DNA of 64,000 nucleotides from Bacteroidota bacterium (GCA_016699635.1 CP064983.1:1240001-1304000); one strand, 5' to 3'; numbered from the stretch's first letter, positions 26,791 to 37,502 are shown. Notes: generated by a model from the letters alone, not told the origin. Translations and numbers: made by a program.

Positions 26791-29661
26791 TACTGATGAT
26801 TTATTAATGGCAATGATACAACAAAATAATCTTGTGATGATTCAATCTGTACCGTTTTATCAGTGAGTAAACGATAGCGTGCAATAATATTTCGAAGTCC
26901 GGTTCCTGTTGATTCATCTTTACTCACTTTTGGGTTTGTGTTATTGCTAATTATTATTCTATCGTTAGTAAATGCAACATGCACCTCCAGATTTTTTTCT
27001 TTAGAAATTTCATTATGTTTAATTGCATTCTCGAGTAATAATTGTAATACCATAGGAACAACATATTTTTCATCATATAAGCTATGTTCGTCAATTAAAA
27101 GTTGCAGATTTGAACCAAATCTTTTTGTTGAATAAAATAAAATGCCTTTGCAATTTTAATTTCTTCTGATAGTTTTATTGTCTCTTTATCCTTGTAGGTG
27201 ACAATGTTTCTGAAAAATGCAGAAAGATTTTCTACATAATCAACTGCATGTTCTTTATCATGCTCAATGATATCTATGAGTGTATTAAAACTGTTAAACA
27301 GAAAATGTGGGTTTACCTGATTGCGCAATGTCTCAAACTGAAATCTGATAGAATCGTTTTTTAGTTGCTGCAGCTTTTTCATTCTTGCATCCCTGACTTT
27401 TATAAAGAGGTAAACTAATAAAATCGCTAGCAGCAGACTTGAAAAATAAAACCAATCTTCTTGCCAAAATGGTTTTTTTATCTCAAACGAAAAACTACTT
27501 TCATTGTTGAATGTAAACTGTGGATCTATTGAAGTTCTTATTCTGAAAACATATTTACCCGGTGGCAAATTAGGAAATACTTGTTTAATATCTTTAGTTG
27601 CAATCCAGTCTGCGTTCAAGCCATCTAATTTATACTGATAAAGAATTCTTCCGGGATTGGTAAACCAAGTTGCCGCATATTCAAAGGTTACTGTGTTTTC
27701 ATTGTGCCTGAACACTGGCGTAATTCCGGAACGATTTTTAAATATCGGTTGTATCATGTTTAATTTACTCAACTCCGGAACAGTATTTTGTTTCAGCAAC
27801 TTTGGATCTAATACTACCATACCCTTGACTGTGCCAAACCAGATTCTCCCAATACTATCTTTAGCTACAGAATTAATGTCAGAATTCAGGTTATCGAGAT
27901 TGTTTTCTGTTCCAAGATACATAACTGAACCTGACTTATGATTCAATATATCAATGCCTCTTTTATTAACTATTGCAATGCTGTTATCATCAAGCACTGC
28001 AATACTGGTTATGTTCAAATCGCGGATTCCATTGGAGCGGTTATATAATTTAAAACTGTCTCCATTAAGGCAAACAATTCCTTCATCAGCTACGCTAAAC
28101 CATATTGCATCATTATTATCACCTGTTATTGAATATACTGTTCTGCCATTAAATTTCCCTGAAAAAGGAGCAACAAATTTATTGTCATCTAACAGCACTA
28201 TTCCATTCTGATCGGTACCAAACCAAAACCGCCCTTTTACATCACGATAAACACAATAAACATAATAATTTCCTAGTGGTGATTCATGAGAAAAAATTCT
28301 GACTTTATATTTAAGATTATCAGTGTTTAATTGTTCTACTTCAATTAAAGCAGCACCCCCAAATGTTCCAAGCCAGATATTTTTTTCATTACCGTTTATA
28401 TATAAAATACTGCTATAATCAAATGGAATTTCTATTTTCCTGATTTCACTCTTTAAAGGATTTATCCTGAAAACACCGTTACCTAAAGTACCTATCCATA
28501 TATATTTCTCTTTGTCAATATATAAACCGGAAACATCAATATTTTTTTCTGAAGGTAGAATTGTCCATTCTTTTATAGTAGATGTATTAAATGATATGAG
28601 CATTATTTTATTTTTAATACTCACAACCATTTGATTGCTATCTAGGAATGCAACCTCATGTACATTATTAATATCAGCACCAGCGTATTGTTCTAAAAAT
28701 GTCAGCCATTGTCCATGTGATCGAAATAAACCACGGTCTGTTGCAACCCAAACATTATTCTGATGATCTATTGCTACTGAATATACAGAGCTAAATAATT
28801 TTGCTGACTGTTGTTTTAAAGAATAGGTCTTCTCCTCAGGATTCCGAAAATATAAAAGTCCACCGGATTCTGTTGCAACCCAAATTTCATTAGTTGTCTT
28901 ATTTAGAATAATATCATCTATTGATCCATAATTCCAAACCGTCTCCGCCTTTTGTTTCAGAAAACCATTCTGCTCAAAATCATAAATACATAATCCGTTT
29001 TCTTGTGTTGCAAGAAACATTTTTGAACCTTCTATAACTATTTTCTTAACTATATTATCACATAATCCATCCGCAACCTGAAGCTTTTGAAGAACTTTTT
29101 TTCCATTTTTTGATGTACAAAGCGACAATCCCTGATCTGTTCCAATCCACATATTACCTGATTTATCCGGGGCAGAAGTGTAGCAGTAGTCATCACTTAA
29201 TCCTTCTTCAATACCGATATGATAAAACTTGCTATCCAACAAATAATAAACTCCATTACCTGCTGTTGTTAACCACTTAATAGCATCCGTATCTGCATTA
29301 ATAGATGTTATGGCTACTGATGGCTTTAAAGAAAATGCTTTGATAATTCTTAATGTATCATCTTTAACAAAGCCAATTTCACCCTCATAGTGCCTATCCA
29401 AATTACACCGGTATTGTCTTCAAATAATGCAGTTACATTTCTCTTAATGGTATCACTTGTTGCAAGTAAATGATGATCGTTTCCATCGCTACGGTAAAGA
29501 CCTTCTGAAGTGCCAGCCCAAAGAAATCCATTCTTACAAAATAATAAAGTATTGACTGTTAAATTAGATGAATCCCTGTTTAATGCAATCTGTTTAAAAA
29601 ATAGGGTTTGCCCATTCACAGTTTGTACAATACAAAACAGAATAAAAACTATTCTTTTCAT
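26790..29661 (-). CDS. Two-component sensor histidine kinase, reg_prop/Y_Y_Y type (two frameshifts)
   Basis: The repaired protein is about 957 aa. It starts with a signal peptide (MKRIVFILFCIVQTVNGQ) and carries many reg_prop propeller repeats (WIGT-, WVATD-, WFGT-type), then a Y_Y_Y domain (YQYKLDGLNADWIATKD), one membrane segment (FYFSSLLLAILLVYLFIK), and the LytS-type kinase core NPHFLFNSFNTLIDIIEHDK, with the phosphoacceptor His, and ATP motifs ENAIKHNE and GTGLRNIIARY. Frameshifts lie near 29390-29392 (in the first propeller) and at the T5 run 27122-27126 (before the ATPase domain). The unbroken frames join perfectly. The ligand is unknown; such periplasmic propellers often sense glycans. 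Confidence 0.85.
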
Positions 29662-30212
29662 TTGCGTTTTAATGTGGCTTTTACCTGTACTAACACTTCA
29701 TTGGCAATCTTTTCCTGAACAACACGCGGTACTTTTATCTTATGATCTTTTAACGGAACACTAAAAACCGATAAAATACTTACAACATTTCCCTTAACAG
29801 AAATTTTTGACTTGATAATCCTTTCCTGCTCTATTCCATGTATTGTTAGTTTGCCCTTTGCTCTTATTGTTATTTCAGTTGGTTTAGAGAGATCAACATC
29901 TTCAATTATCTTACCTTTAAATGTTGCTACAGGAAATTTATCACTCTCCATATAACGGTCAAGAAAGTGTTCTCTCTGCAATTCAGCATTAAATCCTTTA
30001 AAAGAGTTGATGGGGATTAAAAATTCAAATGTTTTCTTTTGAAAATCTACAATGGCTTCCAACTTTTGAGATTTGGCATCAATCAACTCAAGTTTGGCTT
30101 CGCTGCGGAAAAACACTTCGCCATTGGTACAGGAATAAACTGATTGCCCTTTGACAGTAGTAGAAATCCAAAGCATGAAAAATATAAATATTACTCTATC
30201 ACCTCGTTTCAT
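29658..30212 (-). CDS. YceI-family periplasmic protein
   Basis: From ATG 30212 (MKRGDRVIFIFFMLWISTTVKGQ, a signal peptide) the product is 184 aa. It follows the YceI lipocalin-like pattern: VYSCTNGEVFFRSEA, IVDFQKKTFEFLIPINSFKGF, REHFLDRYMESDKFPVATFKG, and ITIRAKGKLTIHGIEQERI. YceI proteins bind isoprenoid or lipid chains in the periplasm. A longer start at 30248 is possible. The stop overlaps the kinase ATG by 4 nt, so this is the first gene of a YceI-kinase-regulator operon and may be part of the sensed pathway. Confidence 0.83.
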   Translation of the reverse strand: MKRGDRVIFIFFMLWISTTVKGQSVYSCTNGEVFFRSEAKLELIDAKSQKLEAIVDFQKKTFEFLIPINSFKGFNAELQREHFLDRYMESDKFPVATFKGKIIEDVDLSKPTEITIRAKGKLTIHGIEQERIIKSKISVKGNVVSILSVFSVPLKDHKIKVPRVVQEKIANEVLVQVKATLKRK

Positions 30213-30266
30213 TAAAACAAAAATATTAATCCATTTGGATTTTATCATTGTTTGCTTTTAATGCTC

Positions 30267-30274
30267 TAACTTTG
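30267..30274 (+). promoter_or_regulatory. Putative -7 element for the PAS kinase gene
   Basis: TAACTTTG matches TAnnTTTG and lies 18 nt before the ATG at 30293. A TTG at 30248-30250 is present but only 16 nt away, shorter than the usual 19-20 nt. Confidence 0.35.
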
Positions 30275-30292
30275 TGTTTTTGATGATTGATT

Positions 30293-31525
30293 ATGTATTC
30301 TGAACAAAGTCACAAATTTCACGGTCAACTTTTTAAATATGCAACAGAAAGCGTTGTTGTTACCAATTCAAAAGGTATTATTGTTACAGTAAATCCATCT
30401 GCATTAAAGCTCTTTGGATACACTGAGAATGAAATTATTGGTCAGAAAATAGAAAAATTGATGGCATCCCGTTTTGAAGCATCCCATCAATTACACAGAG
30501 AAGGATTTAATAAAAATCCGCATAATCGTGCTATGGGTATCGGTATCGATTTACATGCTATGCGAAAAGATGGCAGTGAATTTCCGGTTGAAATTAGTCT
30601 GAGTCCATTTTCTTTGAATGACGAATCGTATGTTATGGCATTTATCATTGACATAACAGGCCGAAGAAAAGTACAGGCACAAATGCTTGAACAAAAAAAT
30701 CAACTTGAAGAAATTACTCGTGAGTTAAAACAAACCAATGAAAGACTAGAGGCTAAAGTTCTGGACCGAACAAAAGTGTTGGAGGAAGCATTGAATGAAA
30801 TTGAAAAGTCAAGAAAGGAATTAAGCGAAGCGCTTGCAAAAGAAAAAGAATTGAATGAACTCAAGTCAAGGTTTTTGTCTATGGCATCGCATGAGTTTCG
30901 TACACCGCTTACAACTATTCTTTCATCTGCATCACTCATTACTGCCTATGCCGAAAAAGATCAACAGGATAAACGAATCAGACATGTTGAAAGAATAAAA
31001 TCTGCTGTCAACAATCTGAATGATATTTTAAGCGACTTTCTTTCTCTGAGTAAAATTGAAGAAGGAAAAACTAAGACTGATTTTGAAGTGTTCAATCTGA
31101 AAAATATTGTAAGTGAGATCATCAATGATTTGGCTACCATCAAAAAACCCGGGCAAGCCATAAATTATGTGCATACAGGAAAAAATGAAGTGTTACTCGA
31201 CCCACGGCTGATTCGGAATATTGTTATTAATATTCTTTCCAATGCCATTAAATTTTCTGATGAAGGTAAACTCATTGAAATAAAATCAAACATTGGTGAA
31301 AATACAACTGTACTTGAATTTAAAGATCAGGGAATAGGTATCAGCAAGGAAGATCAGCAGCATTTGTTTGAACGCTTCTTCCGAGGGTCGAATGCTACTA
31401 ACATACAAGGTACAGGACTTGGTTTAAATATTGTTGCCCGATATGTTGAGCTGATGAATGGTGTAATTGAGACCGAAAGTGAATTAAATAAAGGAACTGC
31501 TTTTAAGATTACTATCCCCTGCTAA
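30293..31525 (+). CDS. PAS-domain sensor histidine kinase
   Basis: The 410-aa protein has an N-terminal PAS domain (TESVVVTNSKGIIVTVNPSALKLFGYTENEIIGQ), a long coiled-coil linker (about residues 140-200), the H-box SHEFRTPLTTILSSASLI, an N-box NILSNAIKFSDEG, G-boxes DQGIGISKEDQ and GTGLGLNIVARY. There is no transmembrane segment, so it is cytoplasmic. No receiver gene is adjacent. The ATG at 30293 is preferred over the upstream TTG (30287). The WD40 gene follows after 2 nt, so the two are probably coupled. Confidence 0.92.
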   Translation: MYSEQSHKFHGQLFKYATESVVVTNSKGIIVTVNPSALKLFGYTENEIIGQKIEKLMASRFEASHQLHREGFNKNPHNRAMGIGIDLHAMRKDGSEFPVEISLSPFSLNDESYVMAFIIDITGRRKVQAQMLEQKNQLEEITRELKQTNERLEAKVLDRTKVLEEALNEIEKSRKELSEALAKEKELNELKSRFLSMASHEFRTPLTTILSSASLITAYAEKDQQDKRIRHVERIKSAVNNLNDILSDFLSLSKIEEGKTKTDFEVFNLKNIVSEIINDLATIKKPGQAINYVHTGKNEVLLDPRLIRNIVINILSNAIKFSDEGKLIEIKSNIGENTTVLEFKDQGIGISKEDQQHLFERFFRGSNATNIQGTGLGLNIVARYVELMNGVIETESELNKGTAFKITIPC

Positions 31526-31527
31526 TA

Positions 31528-32412
31528 ATGAATATTTCTATTCCTACAATTTTTAAAGGGCATGGCAGTGCTGTATATTGCCTGCTACCAAAAAATAAAA
31601 ATGCATTTTACTCCGGCAGTGGCGACCATCATCTGATAGAATGGAACATTGAAACTCCTGATAAAGGCACTGTAGTTGCTATTCTTCCTGCCGGTATTTA
31701 CAGTTTAATTTCAGAAAACAACATTCTGATTGCCGGCTGTGGCAATGGCGAAGTACATTGTATTAATACACAAAATGCTTCTGCTTTATCAAAAGCACAT
31801 TTGCATAGTAGTTATGTCTTTGATTTATGTTTTTACAACCAACATCTCTATACAGCAGGTGGTGATGGACAAGTTGTGAAAACGGACTTACAGTTAAATA
31901 AACTAGAATCCATTCACTTGGGTAATTTTAAAATCAGAAAACTCTTACCTCATCCTGATGGGCAACATATTCTTACAGCTTGTGGTGATGGTACTGTCAG
32001 AATACTAAATGTAAATACTTTAAAAGAAGAACAAGTTATTATTGCTCACACGGCAGGTTTTTCTGTAAATGCACTTTGCCTCACACCTGACAATAAATTT
32101 CTTCTGACAGGCTCACGTGATGCAAGACTAAATGTATTTGATGTACAACAAAATTTTAATCTAATCGAAAATATTGCTGCTCATAATTATGCTATTTATG
32201 ATATTGCATTTAACCCTTCAGGAAAAATAATGGCAACAGCCAGTCGCGATAAAAAAATAAAAATTTGGAATAATGATTTAACTTTTATTACTCGTATTGA
32301 AGAGTATCCTGTTGGTCATAAAAATTCTGTGAATACGCTTTGTTGGCTTTCGGACACAGAGCTAATCACTAGCGGTGATGACAGAAATATAATGCTATGG
32401 CATCTTAACTAA
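31528..32412 (+). CDS. WD40-repeat protein
   Basis: The 294-aa protein consists of seven WD40 repeats, predicting a single seven-bladed propeller: GSGDHHLIEWN, AGCGNGEVHCIN, AGGDGQVVKTD, TACGDGTVRILN, TGSRDARLNVFD, TASRDKKIKIWN and TSGDDRNIMLWH. No signal peptide is seen, so it is probably cytosolic. Such proteins act as protein-interaction platforms. Tight coupling to the kinase suggests that it may bind the kinase or its output. Confidence 0.9.
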   Translation: MNISIPTIFKGHGSAVYCLLPKNKNAFYSGSGDHHLIEWNIETPDKGTVVAILPAGIYSLISENNILIAGCGNGEVHCINTQNASALSKAHLHSSYVFDLCFYNQHLYTAGGDGQVVKTDLQLNKLESIHLGNFKIRKLLPHPDGQHILTACGDGTVRILNVNTLKEEQVIIAHTAGFSVNALCLTPDNKFLLTGSRDARLNVFDVQQNFNLIENIAAHNYAIYDIAFNPSGKIMATASRDKKIKIWNNDLTFITRIEEYPVGHKNSVNTLCWLSDTELITSGDDRNIMLWHLN

Positions 32413-32422
32413 TCGTAAATTA

Positions 32423-32839
32423 TTAACGCTCTTTATGTGCTAATGCATAAGCTTTAATCTGCTTTATCATATTGGCCAAACCATTGGCACGTGTGACAGC
32501 AACATGTTGACGCAGACCTATGGCATCAATAAATTTCAACTCTGCAGACATTATCTCTTCCGGTGTGCGTCCGCTCAATACTTTTATCAGCAAGGCAATT
32601 TCACCTTTTACAAAAACAGAATCGCTGTCGGCCTCAAAAAACAGAAGTCCATCCTTTTGACTTGCATTGAGCCATACACTACTCTGGCAACCTTTAATTT
32701 TATAAACATCCGTTTTAAATTTCTCATCAAGTGCCGGCAACTGCTGACCTATCTCAATGATATATTCATACTTCTGTGACCAATCATCAAACAATTCAAA
32801 GTCTGAAACAATTTCTTCTTCTATCTGTGCTATTGTCAT
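32423..32839 (-). CDS. sufE: Cysteine desulfuration protein SufE
   Basis: The 138-aa protein is SufE, which accepts persulfide sulfur from SufS. The catalytic cysteine lies in KIKGCQSSVWL (about residue 51), and the rest matches: FDDWSQKYEYIIEIGQQLP, LLIKVLSGRTPEEI and FIDAIGLRQHVAVTRANGL. It follows glnS by 1 nt, so sufE is encoded away from sufBCD and sufS, although all lie on the minus strand within about 18 kb. Confidence 0.95.
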   Translation of the reverse strand: MTIAQIEEEIVSDFELFDDWSQKYEYIIEIGQQLPALDEKFKTDVYKIKGCQSSVWLNASQKDGLLFFEADSDSVFVKGEIALLIKVLSGRTPEEIMSAELKFIDAIGLRQHVAVTRANGLANMIKQIKAYALAHKER

Positions 32840-32840
32840 G

Positions 32841-34529
32841 TTACTTATGTTGCTTCTTCTGTTCTTTCACCCAGTCGTCTTTTAAGGTTACAGCTCTGTT
32901 GTAAATCCGTTTTTGTGAAGTGCTGTATTTATCCTCAACAAAATATCCTAGACGTAAAAACTGAAAACGCTCATCCTTTTCATAGTTTAGCATGTTGGGT
33001 TCAATCTTTGCATTACTGAATATTTGCAGTGATGCAGGATTGATAAATTTTTTAAAATCTTCGTTTTGTGCATCGGGTGCTTCAACGGTAAACAGTTTAT
33101 CATACAAACGCACTTCAGCAGTTACTGCATTGGCAGCATTTACCCAATGAATAACACTCTTTACTTTTATTCCTGATTTATCCTGACCACTTTTACTCTC
33201 GGGAAAATAAGTGCAATGAATCTCTTTAATTGTTCCATCACTATTCTTAACCACATTCTCGCACTTTATTATGTAAGCATGTTTTAAACGAACCATGCCA
33301 CCAATAGACAGTCTGAAAAATCCTTCGCTGGCATGCTCCATAAAATCATCTTGCTCAATAAATATTTCGCGACTGAACGCTATATCTCGATATGTTTTTT
33401 CTGTTGCTTCAGGATTATTTTCTGCTTTCAGAATTTCTGTTTTATGCTCCTCATAATTCAACAACACTACTTTCAATGGATTAATGACAGCCATTGTTCT
33501 TACTGCAATCTTATTCAAATGTTCGCGAAGGCACGATTCAAGTAAATTAAAATCTGTAACATTCTCACGTCTTGAAATTCCGGCAACTTCTGCAAAATTA
33601 CGAATGCTTTCAGGAGTATAACCTCGTCTGCGCACACCACTGATAGTAGGCATTCGCGGATCGTCCCAACCATCAACAATTTTTTCGTTAACCAACTGCA
33701 ATAGTTTGCGCTTACTCATTACAGTATAACTGATGTTCCGTCTTGCAAATTCAAACTGACGACTAGGATAAATATTCAGTTTTTCGATAAACCAATTGTA
33801 AAGTGGTTTATGTACTTCAAACTCAAGCGTGCAGATGCTGTGAGTAATATTTTCGATTGAGTCACTCTGTCCATGGGCAAAATCATACATCGGATAAATG
33901 CACCATTTGTCACCTGTACGATGATGGTGAGCATGTTTGATACGATACATCAGCGGATCGCGCAAATGCATATTTGGTGCTGCCATATCAATTTTTGCAC
34001 GCAATGTTTTCTCCCCTTCTTTAAATTCTCCCTTACGCATACTTTCAAAAAGCTGAATATTTTCTTCTACACTACGATTACGGAATGGAGAATTTTTTCC
34101 TGACTCAGTAGGTGTTCCTTTCATTGATGCAATTTCCTCTGCTGTAGAGTCATCAACATAAGCTAATCCTGCATGAATAAGTTTTATGGCAAACTCATAG
34201 AGTGTTTCAAAATAATCACTTGCATAAAATTCATTAGCCCATTCAAAACCAAGCCAACGAATATCTGCCTTTATACTATCTACATACTCTGTATCTTCAG
34301 TTACAGGGTTTGTATCATCAAAACGGAGATTAGTCTTTCCGCCAAATCGTTTAGCAATACCAAAATTCAAACAAATTGATGATGCATGACCAAGATGTAA
34401 ATAACCGTTGGGCTCAGGTGGAAAACGGGTAAGCAAGCTTTCGTTCTTTATTTTGCCTGAATGAATTTCCTTATCAATCATTTCTTCAAGAAAATTCATT
34501 GTTTCTTTTTCGGCTTTATGATCCGGCAT
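32841..34529 (-). CDS. glnS: Glutamine--tRNA ligase
   Basis: This 562-aa class I synthetase has RFPPEPNGYLHLGHASSICLNF (HIGH-type motif HLGH), LRFDDTNP and the KMSKR-type VMSKRKLLQLV. The C-terminal anticodon-binding beta-barrels are intact. Length fits GlnRS. A -7 element is visible at 34548-34555. Confidence 0.96.
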   Translation of the reverse strand: MPDHKAEKETMNFLEEMIDKEIHSGKIKNESLLTRFPPEPNGYLHLGHASSICLNFGIAKRFGGKTNLRFDDTNPVTEDTEYVDSIKADIRWLGFEWANEFYASDYFETLYEFAIKLIHAGLAYVDDSTAEEIASMKGTPTESGKNSPFRNRSVEENIQLFESMRKGEFKEGEKTLRAKIDMAAPNMHLRDPLMYRIKHAHHHRTGDKWCIYPMYDFAHGQSDSIENITHSICTLEFEVHKPLYNWFIEKLNIYPSRQFEFARRNISYTVMSKRKLLQLVNEKIVDGWDDPRMPTISGVRRRGYTPESIRNFAEVAGISRRENVTDFNLLESCLREHLNKIAVRTMAVINPLKVVLLNYEEHKTEILKAENNPEATEKTYRDIAFSREIFIEQDDFMEHASEGFFRLSIGGMVRLKHAYIIKCENVVKNSDGTIKEIHCTYFPESKSGQDKSGIKVKSVIHWVNAANAVTAEVRLYDKLFTVEAPDAQNEDFKKFINPASLQIFSNAKIEPNMLNYEKDERFQFLRLGYFVEDKYSTSQKRIYNRAVTLKDDWVKEQKKQHK

Positions 34530-34547
34530 ACTGTATTATTTGGATCG

Positions 34548-34555
34548 CAAAGGTA
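34548..34555 (-). promoter_or_regulatory. Putative -7 element for glnS-sufE
   Basis: The minus-strand octamer TACCTTTG matches TAnnTTTG and lies 18 nt before the glnS ATG. No TTG at the expected -33 spacing was found. Confidence 0.4.
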
Positions 34556-34658
34556 AAGAAAACGCTCGATGGAATTCAGGAACTTTTTCAGGATAATACT
34601 GCTAAACAAATATATTCAAGACGCTGACAGCTAAGGAAGGTTAAAGAATAGTTCAGAA

Positions 34659-35927
34659 TTACCTCTTCAAAAACTTGACAGCATTCTTCACTCCATCAAC
34701 CAATGCATCAACCTCTGACATGGTGTTATAAAACAAAAACGATGCACGAATAGTTCCCGGTATATTAAATCGTTGCATAACAGGTTCTGTACAATGATGT
34801 CCGGTGCGCACTGCAATACCTAAAGTGTCGAGATACATACCTGCATCCATGGCATTAACACCTTCAATAATAAAAGACACTACACTTGTTTTATTCTCTG
34901 CTGTACCTATTAGCCTAACACCTTCAATAGCACTAAGGAGGCTGCTTGCTTTCTTTGCTAAACCCATTTCATAATTGAGTGCAACAATGCGGTCTATGCT
35001 ATTCAGATAATCTATTGCCTTTCCAAATGCAATTACATCAGCGATATTAGGTGTTCCCGCTTCAAAGCGAAAAGGAATGTCGTTGTAAATAGTTTTTTCA
35101 AAGCTCACACTTTTAATCATATCACCACCACCACGATAAGGCGGCATATCATTCAGCCATTTTGCTTTACCATAAAGAACACCTGTTCCTGTTGGCCCTA
35201 ACATTTTATGTGATGAAAAACAAAGAAAATCACAATCTAATTTTTGTACGTTCAACGGTTCATGAACTACTGCCTGTGCAACATCAACTACTATAGGTAT
35301 TTCAATGCTATTTGCAGCAGCATATTCATGAACTTTAGAAATAATTCTTTCGATTGGATTAATTGTTCCAAGTGAATTGGAGGTATGTACAACAGATACC
35401 AACTTAGTCTTTGACGAAAGTAAATTATTCAATTCTTCCAAAAGCAGTTCGCCCTTGTCATTCATTGGAATAACTTTCAATTTAGCTCCTTTTTCTTCGC
35501 AAAGCATCTGCCAGGGAACAATATTGCTGTGATGTTCCATAGCAGAAATAATTATTTCATCACCACTATGAATAAATTTTCTACCCCATGTAGAAGCAAT
35601 AAGATTTATGGAGTCTGTTGTACCTCCTGTAAAAATAATTTCTTCTTCTGATGCAGCATGAATAAATTCTTTCACTTTTACTCGCACATCATCATAGGCC
35701 TGCGATGCTTTTTGTGAAAGAAAATGAACACCACGGTGAATGTTGGCATTGTATGTAGAATAGAAAGAAACAAGCTCATCAACCACCGTATGTGGCTTTT
35801 GCGAAGTGGCAGCATTGTCTAAATAAATCAATGGTTTACCATAAACATTTTCTGAAAGAACAGGAAAATCTTTTCTGATGGTATTTACATCAAAAGTTTT
35901 TTCAGTATCTTCCAATATCTGCTTCAT
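34659..35927 (-). CDS. sufS: Cysteine desulfurase SufS
   Basis: The 422-aa PLP enzyme removes sulfur from cysteine for Fe-S assembly. Evidence: PVLSENVYGKPLIYLDNAATSQKP, NIHRGVHFLSQKAS, TGGTTDSINLIA, HHSNIVPW, the PLP lysine in SSHKMLGPTGTGVLYG and the catalytic cysteine in RTGHHCTEPVM. It is downstream of the ALDH7-type gene after 18 nt, so the two are likely cotranscribed. Confidence 0.95.
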   Translation of the reverse strand: MKQILEDTEKTFDVNTIRKDFPVLSENVYGKPLIYLDNAATSQKPHTVVDELVSFYSTYNANIHRGVHFLSQKASQAYDDVRVKVKEFIHAASEEEIIFTGGTTDSINLIASTWGRKFIHSGDEIIISAMEHHSNIVPWQMLCEEKGAKLKVIPMNDKGELLLEELNNLLSSKTKLVSVVHTSNSLGTINPIERIISKVHEYAAANSIEIPIVVDVAQAVVHEPLNVQKLDCDFLCFSSHKMLGPTGTGVLYGKAKWLNDMPPYRGGGDMIKSVSFEKTIYNDIPFRFEAGTPNIADVIAFGKAIDYLNSIDRIVALNYEMGLAKKASSLLSAIEGVRLIGTAENKTSVVSFIIEGVNAMDAGMYLDTLGIAVRTGHHCTEPVMQRFNIPGTIRASFLFYNTMSEVDALVDGVKNAVKFLKR

Positions 35928-35945
35928 GTTGCGAATGATTAATAT

Positions 35946-37502
35946 TTATACATCAAAGCGTATGCCCTGTGCTAAAGGAAGACTTGTACCATAATTGATG
36001 GTATTTGTTTGTCTGCGCATATAGGCTTTCCATGCATCGGAACCTGATTCGCGACCTCCACCGGTTTCTTTTTCGCCACCAAAAGCACCACCAATTTCTG
36101 CACCGGAAGTACCAATGTTTACGTTTGCAATTCCACAATCAGAACCTGCGGCTGATAAAAACAATTCCATCTCGCGCATGTTGCCGGTAAATATTGATGA
36201 TGATAATCCTTGAGGAACATTATTCTGCATGGCAATTGCTTCTTCTATTGTTTTATATTTCATCACATATAAAATAGGAGCAAAGGTTTCTTCCTGAACA
36301 ATTTTAAAATCATTGCCTGCTTCAATCACACAAGGTTTTACGTAGCATCCCGACTCATAGCCATCACCAGAAAGCACACCACCTTCAACAATAATTTTTC
36401 CGCCTTCTGCTTTCGCTTTTTCAATAGCATTCAGATAATCCTGAACGGCACCTTTGTCAATCAATGGCCCTACGTGATTGTTTGCATCCAAAGGATTTCC
36501 AATCTTTAATTGTGCGTAGGCATTTTTAATTACTTCTAAAGTTTTGTTATAAACACTTTCGTGAATAATTAGTCTGCGTGTAGAAGTGCAACGCTGACCT
36601 GCTGTTCCTACAGCTCCAAAAACAGAACCTATAAGAACCATATTCAAATCTGCATTTTCAGAAACTATTATTGCATTGTTTCCTCCTAATTCAAGAATGG
36701 TGCGGCCGAAACGTTCTGCAACAGTTTTAGAAACATGTCGTCCAATACGTGTTGAGCCGGTAAATGAAACTAAAGGAATGCGATGGTCATTATTAATAAG
36801 GTCGCCAGACTCATTACCAATTACAAGGCAGCTTACTCCTTCAGGAATACTGTTTCTCTTTAGCACTTCTGAAACAATATTCTGACAGGCAATAGCACAC
36901 ATAGGCACTTTTGAACTTGGTTTCCAGATACAAACATCACCACATACCCAAGCAAGCATGGAGTTCCAACTCCACACAGCTACGGGGAAGTTGAATGCAG
37001 AAATTATTCCTACAACTCCCAGTGGATGCCACTGTTCATACATACGATGCATGGGTCGCTCGCTATGCATGGTGAGTCCATAAAGCTGACGCGAAAGTCC
37101 AACAGCAAAGTCACATATATCAATCATCTCCTGTACTTCGCCAAGTCCTTCCTGAAGGCTTTTACCCATTTCAAAGGAAACCAATTTTCCTAAAGGCTCT
37201 TTATATCTACGCAGTTCATCACCAATCTGACGTACAATCTCACCGCGCTTTGGAGCAGGCATTAAGCGCCATACTTTAAATGCTTCTTCGGAAGTTTTCA
37301 TTACGGCAGCATAATCATCTGCAGTAGCAGCGTTCACACTACCTATCTTTTGCCCGTCAACGGGTGAATAAGAATCTATAGTTTTACCTTTTGTTGCAAG
37401 CCATTTACTACCTGTGGCAGCACCTTTGTTTATCTCGGCTATTCCTAACTGTTTCAGCACTTGTGCAATGCCATAATCTTTCTCAACTACTGTATCTTTC
37501 AT
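35946..37502 (-). CDS. ALDH7-type aldehyde dehydrogenase (alpha-aminoadipic semialdehyde dehydrogenase-like)
   Basis: The 518-aa protein is an aldehyde dehydrogenase of the antiquitin group: ISAFNFPVAVWSWNSMLAWVCGD, SFTGSTRIGRHV, ELGGNNAIIV (catalytic Glu), TAGQRCTSTRRLI (catalytic Cys) and the characteristic C terminus GGAFGGEKETGGGRESGSDAWKAYMRRQTNTINYG. The family oxidises alpha-aminoadipic semialdehyde in lysine degradation. No other lysine-degradation gene is in the window. Confidence 0.9.
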   Translation of the reverse strand: MKDTVVEKDYGIAQVLKQLGIAEINKGAATGSKWLATKGKTIDSYSPVDGQKIGSVNAATADDYAAVMKTSEEAFKVWRLMPAPKRGEIVRQIGDELRRYKEPLGKLVSFEMGKSLQEGLGEVQEMIDICDFAVGLSRQLYGLTMHSERPMHRMYEQWHPLGVVGIISAFNFPVAVWSWNSMLAWVCGDVCIWKPSSKVPMCAIACQNIVSEVLKRNSIPEGVSCLVIGNESGDLINNDHRIPLVSFTGSTRIGRHVSKTVAERFGRTILELGGNNAIIVSENADLNMVLIGSVFGAVGTAGQRCTSTRRLIIHESVYNKTLEVIKNAYAQLKIGNPLDANNHVGPLIDKGAVQDYLNAIEKAKAEGGKIIVEGGVLSGDGYESGCYVKPCVIEAGNDFKIVQEETFAPILYVMKYKTIEEAIAMQNNVPQGLSSSIFTGNMREMELFLSAAGSDCGIANVNIGTSGAEIGGAFGGEKETGGGRESGSDAWKAYMRRQTNTINYGTSLPLAQGIRFDV

